Source of the DNA: DATLYB01 sp964502525
GTDB taxonomy: Bacteria; Bacteroidota; Bacteroidia; Chitinophagales; CAIOSU01
NCBI GenBank assembly: GCA_964502525.1
Contig: CAZCXH010000030.1
Span: forward strand, 1-37,476
Reading direction: 5' to 3'
Length of the DNA stretch: 37,476 nucleotides
The notes below the pieces were generated by a model. That model did not search any database. It was not told the DNA's origin and saw only the letters and a program-made list of their open reading frames with translations. Made by a program: the position numbers and the translations under genes. Shown here piece after piece: positions 31,801 to 37,476 of the stretch; the first letter of the stretch is position 1; the number at the start of each line of letters is the position of its first letter.

Positions 31801-32304
31801 AACAGCAGCATTTCCGACAAGGAAGAATCAACAACCAAAGATTTGATTGAAAAAACAGAAGGGCAGGGGTATGCTTTTCAGGCTAACGCGACCAACCTCA
31901 GAGGCTTCCCTCAAAATGCAAGGTATGGAAACAGCTTTGTGTTGTTTAACACCGAGCTTAGGGTTCCGATTTTTTCTGTTTTCAATAACACGATCAAATC
32001 TGAATTTGTAAAAAACTTTCAGGTAGTGGCGTTCACCGATGTCGGCACGGCATGGGTAGGCACGAACCCCTGGAACAAGGACAACCCCCTGTTCACCGAA
32101 GTGATCGGGCAAGACCCGGTGACGGTGACGGTGGAATATTACAAGAATCCCATCATCTTCGGCTTCGGCTTCGGCTTGCGCACTTCATTGTTCGGCTACT
32201 TCGTCCGCTTTGACGTAGGATGGGGTATTGACAGCGGACAAAGAACCGAAGAGCCGGGCCGCTACTTCCCCAGACGGTATTTCTCCTTCACTACCGATTT
32301 TTGA
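28828..32304 (+). CDS. Outer-membrane protein: peptidase-like domain, TolB-like propeller and beta-barrel
   Basis: This 1158-residue exported protein has a signal peptide ending near residue 29 (LFSQ). Residues about 40-290 resemble the MA-type gluzincin peptidase domain, but the HExxH position reads QGIAQ (146-150), so zinc binding is lost, while the downstream PPWFTDGLVDYVG block is kept. Residues about 300-560 hold TolB/WD40-like propeller repeats (LSADGKHIAYATN, LSWSPDGKTLGVIYE). After a linker, residues about 750-1158 look like a BamA/surface-antigen-type beta-barrel and end in aromatic FSFTTDF, as outer-membrane barrels do. It is probably anchored in the outer membrane with a periplasmic or surface-exposed sensing or scaffold part. 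Its role is unknown. Confidence 0.8.
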   Translation: MKSSLLRLAVKYLLAPTLFTVFPSVLFSQGTQTTFGQNRVQYKHFEWSYFETERFVTYFYLGGQDIGKFVIQFAEKEVTKVEEALEYKINKRIEILVYNDLSDLNQTNIGQNIELNNTGGLTKVIENKMFVYFDGNHQHLEEQIRQGIAQIFIQHIVFGGNLQEILQNAVLLNLPPWFTDGLVDYVGQDWSSELDNKLRDGILTGKYRKFNKLSGEEAKFAGHALWHYVEEKYGRAAVPNLLYLTRINRSIESGFLFVLGGSVKTVLAEWYDYYYNHYQQEKTNSALPVDTNWVPVKRQRRYPHYQAKLSADGKHIAYATNNSGRYKVRLIDYEKNKTNRVMKGGIKTISLVKDFQYPLLSWSPDGKTLGVIYERRDKLYLRLYNFEKGDKFKQSITKFQQIHNFTFTDDPRYLVMSASNRGQSDIYTYHIPSTTTEQLTNDYHDDIEAGFVKIDGKRGIIFLSNRNSAEIKEEKLDTVLPGKNFDLYFYNLGSRSNELVQITNTPYYSESLPVQLNDSMFAYLADDNGVRNRYAGYFESTFLRNDTVYYFQDSTITNPAWKLDSLTRRQLANLDSIRVREIYKDEARTYPVTDFFTNIIGHDVNAKIGKAVDMHLLNARLEFFVSDLTDSVLTRASHENTFYQNFRQGQISRQTRLEKERDEIQIGHAPETPWDTIEAIPEAPFFQSDFNTAPEIDVSDYSDYQEDAGAEPVFKLTKVRPYQLKFSTDGIVTNFLDNTMMMTRYQKFTPGSPSYDYPDLGIMNIIRVHDLFENHIIDLGFKFPYDSFNPEVLVSYQNLKKRLDKKVSYYRHVVKNTATTEVPYYNIPISAVDLPVEYKQKTNYFEIALTYPFDVIKSLRGYIAYRHENYVFLSKDDLSHRLPNYPESWLFGKLEYVHDHTVPVGLNLLNGLRFKIFAEIHKEVLYKKNESVNIKLPDFNDAYFGVVGVDFRYYQKVVKNIVWANRFAWSSSFGNRKVLFYLGGVDSWIRGNSSISDKEESTTKDLIEKTEGQGYAFQANATNLRGFPQNARYGNSFVLFNTELRVPIFSVFNNTIKSEFVKNFQVVAFTDVGTAWVGTNPWNKDNPLFTEVIGQDPVTVTVEYYKNPIIFGFGFGLRTSLFGYFVRFDVGWGIDSGQRTEEPGRYFPRRYFSFTTDF

Positions 32305-32347
32305 GAACCTGAGTTCGGGACAAATGAAGAATGAGTCCGCTCTGAAA

Positions 32348-32429
32348 AGTCATCGGATGAATGCTCTATAAAAATCATGCGATGTGTAACTGTTTCTATA
32401 TCGGCCTAATAGCAATTCATCCGATGACT
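32348..32429. repeat. Inverted repeat AGTCATCGGATGAAT upstream of rpsL
   Basis: Perfect arms at 32348-32362 and 32415-32429 extend by GCT/AGC with one bulge, and about 50 nt lie between them. It sits in the 293-bp gap between the outer-membrane protein and rpsL. It is a possible transcript end for the former or a MITE-like unit. The rest of this gap holds the rpsL promoter and a direct repeat of CCTTAGTTC words. Confidence 0.7.
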
Positions 32430-32539
32430 AATGCCGGGACGAGAGAAGGGAATAGTTTGGTAGTCCAGCACCTCAAAATAGGGTTTAGCGCCCTTAGCTT
32501 GGTTTTGTTGCCGGTCTTTCCTTAGTTCCCTTAGTTCCG

Positions 32540-32571
32540 TTTGTTTATATGTAGCCCTTTCCATAATTTTG
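32540..32571 (+). promoter_or_regulatory. rpsL operon promoter
   Basis: TTTG at 32540-32543 and an exact -7 box TAATTTTG at 32564-32571 are separated by 20 bp, the textbook Bacteroidota spacing. The predicted start near 32578 gives a leader of about 20 nt before the ATG at 32598. It is the best promoter in the window and would drive rpsL-rpsG-fusA. Confidence 0.7.
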
Positions 32572-32597
32572 CCCTTCCAAAAAAATCAGCGTAAGGT

Positions 32598-32972
32598 ATG
32601 CCAACCATTCAACAGCTTGTCCGCAAGGGCAGGCGTATCATAAGAGCCGCAAGCAAATCGAGGGCTTTGGATTCATGCCCCCAGAAGCGGGGAGTATGCA
32701 CCAGGGTATATACAACTACCCCTAAAAAGCCCAATTCAGCATTGCGCAAGGTAGCCAAGGTAAGGCTCACCAACCAGACTGAAGTTATTGCCTACATTCC
32801 GGGAGAAGGTCACAATCTGCAGGAACACTCTATTGTGCTGATTCGCGGAGGCAGGGTGAAGGATTTGCCGGGAGTGCGCTATCACATCGTGCGTGGAGCG
32901 CTCGACACTGCCGGTGTGAAAGACCGCAAGCAGGGCCGCTCAAAATACGGAACCAAGAAAAACTCCAAGTAA
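32598..32972 (+). CDS. rpsL: 30S ribosomal protein S12
   Basis: This 124-residue S12 protein is part of the decoding centre of the small subunit. The universal blocks are present: PTIQQLVRKGRR at the N-terminus, TTPKKPNSALRKVAKVRL with the streptomycin-site lysine, and the loop around RVKDLPGVRYHIVRG. The lysines at the classic resistance positions are unchanged, so nothing suggests streptomycin resistance. It is first in the str operon, with rpsG starting 2 bp after its stop. A short AAGG precedes the start. Confidence 0.98.
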   Translation: MPTIQQLVRKGRRIIRAASKSRALDSCPQKRGVCTRVYTTTPKKPNSALRKVAKVRLTNQTEVIAYIPGEGHNLQEHSIVLIRGGRVKDLPGVRYHIVRGALDTAGVKDRKQGRSKYGTKKNSK

Positions 32973-32974
32973 CA

Positions 32975-33445
32975 ATGAGAAAATCAGCATCAAAAAAAAG
33001 AGGGCAGCAGCCTGATCCGAAATATAAGGACCCCATGGTAACAAGGTTTGTCAACACGTTGATGGAACGGGGCAAAAAGAGTACTGCATATAGTATCTAC
33101 TATGATGCGATGGAAATAGTGGAGAAGAATACCAAGGAAAATCCGTATGAGGTGTGGAAGAAGGCTTTGCAGAATATCATGCCCAGCGTGGAGGTGAAAA
33201 CAAGGAGGGTAGGTGGGTCTAACTTCCAGATTCCGATTGAAGTTCGAGCAGACCGGAAGATCGCGCTCGGAATGAAATGGATGAAAACATACGCCTCTGA
33301 AAGAAAGGGGAGGTCAATGGCGGAAAAACTTGCCGCTGAAATTCAGGCTGCCTACAAAAATGAAGGCGCTGCTGTGAAAAAGCGCGAAGACACCCACAAG
33401 ATGGCAGAAGCCAACAAGGCATACTCGCATTTCAGGTTAGCTTAA
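32975..33445 (+). CDS. rpsG: 30S ribosomal protein S7
   Basis: This 156-residue S7 protein is the primary 16S rRNA binder that organises the head of the small subunit. Recognisable features are the basic N-terminus (RKSASKKR), the DPKYKDPMVTRFVNTLM block, the VGGSNFQIPIEV loop and the C-terminal HKMAEANKAYSHFR. The start ATG lies 2 bp after the rpsL stop, suggesting translational coupling, and fusA follows after 13 bp. Confidence 0.98.
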   Translation: MRKSASKKRGQQPDPKYKDPMVTRFVNTLMERGKKSTAYSIYYDAMEIVEKNTKENPYEVWKKALQNIMPSVEVKTRRVGGSNFQIPIEVRADRKIALGMKWMKTYASERKGRSMAEKLAAEIQAAYKNEGAAVKKREDTHKMAEANKAYSHFRLA

Positions 33446-33458
33446 TCCAGGAAATTTT

Positions 33459-35570
<2,112 letters not shown>

Positions 35571-35653
35571 TTTGCTTAATTGATTAATCTTCATTTACTT
35601 TACGGCAAATGAAAAATATATCATCCATTATTATCGTAGTCGTCTGCCGAATG

Positions 35654-35708
35654 CGGTGAGAATGGGTATTGCCTGATAAAATGGAAGCCATTCTCACCGT
35701 GAGAGTGG
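35654..35708 (+). promoter_or_regulatory. Competing hairpins downstream of fusA
   Basis: CGGTGAGAATGG (35654-35665) is perfectly complementary to CCATTCTCACCG (35688-35699). The second arm can instead pair with the adjacent TGAGAGTGG (to 35708). The two hairpins are mutually exclusive, as in attenuators, but there is no T-run directly after either. It may be the end of the str transcript or a leader of the HEPN gene. Confidence 0.45.
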
Positions 35709-35724
35709 CTTTCGTGTTTTATGG

Positions 35725-35738
35725 CGTTAATTTTAACG
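35725..35738. promoter_or_regulatory. 14-bp palindrome before the HEPN gene (candidate operator)
   Basis: CGTTAATTTTAACG has 6-bp arms around a TT centre. It lies 8 bp before the TTG at 35747 that best fits the HEPN N-terminus. Autoregulated toxin-antitoxin operons often carry such a site, but here it is a prediction only. Confidence 0.35.
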
Positions 35739-35746
35739 AAGTTGAC

Positions 35747-36145
35747 TTGAACAAACAAGAACACATCAACTATTGGCTTCTTTCAGCGAAGAAAAACCTG
35801 AAAACGGTAGAGAATCTTTTTAAGGCAAAAGATTATGTTCCTGCTTTGTTCTTTATGCACCTGCATTTGGAAAAGCTATGCAAGGCTTTATGGGTGAAAA
35901 ACAACACAGGAAATCATCCTCCAAGAATTCACAACCTTGTTTCATTATTAAACAGTTCCAAAATCAATTTTTCTGATACGCAACTTGACTTGATGCTTAT
36001 TATGAACAATTTTCAGTTGGAAGGACGCTACCCTGACTACAAACACAAATTGTATGGTACGTACAAAAGAAAAAACACCGAAGAAATTTTAAAGCAAGCA
36101 AAAACATTCAGCAAATGGCTACAAAAGCAATTGTCAGCAGAGTGA
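35747..36145 (+). CDS. HEPN-domain protein, probable toxin of a HEPN/MNT pair
   Basis: This 132-residue all-helical HEPN protein is probably the ribonuclease toxin of a HepT/MntA-like pair. The typical N-terminus is NKQEHINYWLLSAKKNLKTV, followed by a HLHLEKLCKALW helix. The catalytic-type R(x4-6)H motif is R94-YPDYK-H100, with a tyrosine three residues later (Tyr103). In known systems the nucleotidyltransferase AMPylates a tyrosine next to this motif. I prefer the TTG at 35747 because it gives the family N-terminus; an ATG at 35681 would add 22 residues encoded partly by the hairpin region. It overlaps the MNT gene by 31 bp. Confidence 0.8.
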   Translation: MNKQEHINYWLLSAKKNLKTVENLFKAKDYVPALFFMHLHLEKLCKALWVKNNTGNHPPRIHNLVSLLNSSKINFSDTQLDLMLIMNNFQLEGRYPDYKHKLYGTYKRKNTEEILKQAKTFSKWLQKQLSAE

Positions 36146-36432
36146 AACACTTTGCCGAAGATGTAGTGTCGTGCGGTATTCCGTTAAAAAGGGTTGTTCT
36201 ATTCGGAAGCTACGCAAAGAATAAATCAACGCAATTCAGTGATATTGACGTTGCCCTTGTCGCTGACCAGTTCATTGGCGTACCTTCAGAAGATATAAAA
36301 CTTTTTTTAAAAGCGCTTAGAAAGAATTACATCATTCAGGCTTTGACTTACAACACCAAAGATTTTTCTCCTGATAAAGACCCGTTTGTGGGAGAAATAT
36401 TGAATACGGGTATTGAAATAAAGTTGGATTAG
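36115..36432 (+). CDS. MNT-type nucleotidyltransferase, probable antitoxin of the HEPN pair
   Basis: This 105-residue minimal nucleotidyltransferase has the GSx10DxD core: GSYAKNKSTQFSDIDVAL starting at residue 31, with Asp43 and Asp45 as metal ligands. In HEPN/MNT systems the MNT enzyme neutralises the HEPN ribonuclease by transferring AMP to its tyrosine. The active-site residues are intact here, so this mode is plausible. The gene starts inside the 3' end of the HEPN gene (31-bp overlap), which suggests coupled translation. It is followed 24 bp later by ilvB. Confidence 0.85.
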   Translation: MATKAIVSRVKHFAEDVVSCGIPLKRVVLFGSYAKNKSTQFSDIDVALVADQFIGVPSEDIKLFLKALRKNYIIQALTYNTKDFSPDKDPFVGEILNTGIEIKLD

Positions 36433-36440
36433 CTGTCAAA

Positions 36441-36448
36441 TAAATTTG
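36441..36448 (+). promoter_or_regulatory. -7 box (TAAATTTG) before ilvB
   Basis: This exact TAnnTTTG match lies 8 nt upstream of the ilvB ATG, in the 24-bp gap after the MNT gene. The nearest TTG elements are at non-ideal distances. If it is real, ilvB has its own nearly leaderless transcript independent of the toxin-antitoxin pair. Confidence 0.4.
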
Positions 36449-36456
36449 GAATCATA

Positions 36457-37476
36457 ATGACCGAAACACTCACAAAAACGAAATCCTCTCGGAAACAGCC
36501 GCAAAAGAAAACCATCACCGGCTCGGAGGCAGTTATTCTCTCTTTGCTGGAAGAAGGCGTTGACACCATCTTCGGCTACCCCGGTGGTGCGATTATGCCG
36601 ATTTATGATGCGCTGTATCATTATCAGAAGAAAATCAATCACATTCTCGTGCGCCATGAGCAAGGCTCTGCACATGCGGCTCAGGGTTATGCGCGGGTTA
36701 CGGGAAAGCCCGGTGTTTGTTTTGCGACATCCGGTCCGGGAGCAACAAATCTCATTACCGGAATTGCCGATGCGCAGATTGATTCCACTCCCATGGTGTG
36801 CATCACCGGACAAGTTCCCGTGCATCTGCTTGGCACGGATGCATTCCAGGAAACCGATGTGATTGGAATTTCAATGCCCGTCACAAAATGGAATTACAAA
36901 GTCACCAAACCGGAAGAAATCCCATGGGCGATTGCGCAGGCATTTTATATTGCCCGTACAGGTCGTCCCGGTCCGGTTCTGATTGACATCGCAAAGAATG
37001 CGCAGTTCGGTACGCTGGAATACGTTTATGAAAAATGTAAAAAGATTCGCAGCTATCGCCCGAAGCCCGTTGCTCACGAAAAAGATTTAACTGCTGCAGC
37101 TGAACTCATCAACAATGCGAAAAAGCCGTACCTGCTGTTTGGTCATGGAGTGTTGATTTCGGGCGCTGAAAAAGAGCTGCAGAAATTTATTGAGAAAACC
37201 GGAATCCCTTCCGCTTCAACATTGCTTGGCTTATCCGCGTTGCCTTGCGATCATCCGCTATATGTTGGCTTTCTTGGAATGCACGGCAACTATGGACCCA
37301 ACATCAAAACCAACGAATGTGATTTGCTCATTGCTGTTGGGATGCGCTTTGACGACCGGGTAACGGGCGATTTGAAAAAATATGCGCGCCAGGCGAAAGT
37401 GATTCATATTGAAATTGACCCTTCGGAGATTAATAAAAATGTAATCACTGCTGTAGGAATTAATGCAGATACAAAG
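36457..37476 (+). CDS. ilvB: Acetolactate synthase large subunit, 5' part (runs off the window)
   Basis: The first 340 codons of a ThDP-dependent acetolactate synthase are present, the first common enzyme of branched-chain amino acid synthesis. The N-terminal region has FGYPGGAIMPIYDAL (39-53), the catalytic Glu68 in VRHEQGSAHAAQGYARV, and SGPGATNLITGIADA. A central FAD/ThDP-fold domain follows with GRPGPVLIDI and GMRFDDRVTGD. The frame stays open to the last base, so the C-terminal ThDP-binding domain lies outside. About 18 residues rich in Lys/Thr precede the core. The regulatory subunit gene ilvN would be expected downstream, but this cannot be seen. Confidence 0.95.
   Translation, partial: MTETLTKTKSSRKQPQKKTITGSEAVILSLLEEGVDTIFGYPGGAIMPIYDALYHYQKKINHILVRHEQGSAHAAQGYARVTGKPGVCFATSGPGATNLITGIADAQIDSTPMVCITGQVPVHLLGTDAFQETDVIGISMPVTKWNYKVTKPEEIPWAIAQAFYIARTGRPGPVLIDIAKNAQFGTLEYVYEKCKKIRSYRPKPVAHEKDLTAAAELINNAKKPYLLFGHGVLISGAEKELQKFIEKTGIPSASTLLGLSALPCDHPLYVGFLGMHGNYGPNIKTNECDLLIAVGMRFDDRVTGDLKKYARQAKVIHIEIDPSEINKNVITAVGINADTK

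Overview
The window looks like a chromosomal segment of a member of the Bacteroidota with moderate GC content, probably an environmental relative of Sphingobacteriia, Chitinophagia or Flavobacteriia. The evidence is indirect but consistent. Several genes are preceded by exact matches to the Bacteroidota -7 promoter box TAnnTTTG. Shine-Dalgarno sequences are mostly missing. There is a choice-of-anchor-L surface protein, an outer-membrane beta-propeller/barrel protein, and many short palindromic intergenic repeats. No rRNA, tRNA, CRISPR array, prophage or complete insertion sequence was found.

Layout. 1-453: a hairpin-rich element that has cut a GIY-YIG nuclease gene. 513-6544: a mostly leftward block with a PhoX-like phosphatase, two alpha/beta hydrolases, an Uma2-family nuclease, a DUF58 protein and thioredoxin, with a rightward plsC-type acyltransferase between the hydrolases. 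6745-9084: an ABC-2 type (NatA/NatB-like) exporter. 9300-10181: a PIN-domain toxin-antitoxin pair lying between two 59-bp direct repeats. 10261-11022: a TerC-family membrane protein. 11184-18998: an oligopeptide-type ABC importer with two paralogous lipoprotein binding proteins and two permeases that carry large insertions. A DUF4143 ATPase sits between the binding proteins, and no ATPase subunit is present. 19062-22565: a secreted protein of unknown function and, convergent to it, the choice-of-anchor-L protein. 22796-25015: recQ. 25016-25990: a gene-free region full of repeats. 25991-28752: glyA, a second Uma2 gene and a metallo-beta-lactamase-fold hydrolase. 28828-32304: a very large outer-membrane protein. 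32598-35570: rpsL-rpsG-fusA. 35747-36432: a HEPN/MNT toxin-antitoxin pair. 36457-end: the first 340 codons of acetolactate synthase (ilvB).

How the parts relate. Housekeeping genes (str operon, glyA, ilvB, recQ, trxA, plsC) alternate with accessory modules: two toxin-antitoxin pairs, two Uma2 genes, a DUF4143 ATPase and the truncated GIY-YIG gene. Nearly every sizeable intergenic gap holds a palindromic repeat, and most of these differ from one another. The strongest unexplained signal is that the two Uma2 genes, about 22 kb apart and on opposite strands, share almost the same two-palindrome leader. In both, the 52-bp palindrome (50/52 identical) runs into a -7-like box only 4-5 nt before the start codon. 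Other points worth a second look are the extra domains in both peptide permeases, the loss of the zinc motif in the peptidase-like domain of the 1158-residue outer-membrane protein, and the ending of the str operon at fusA followed by a HEPN/MNT module.
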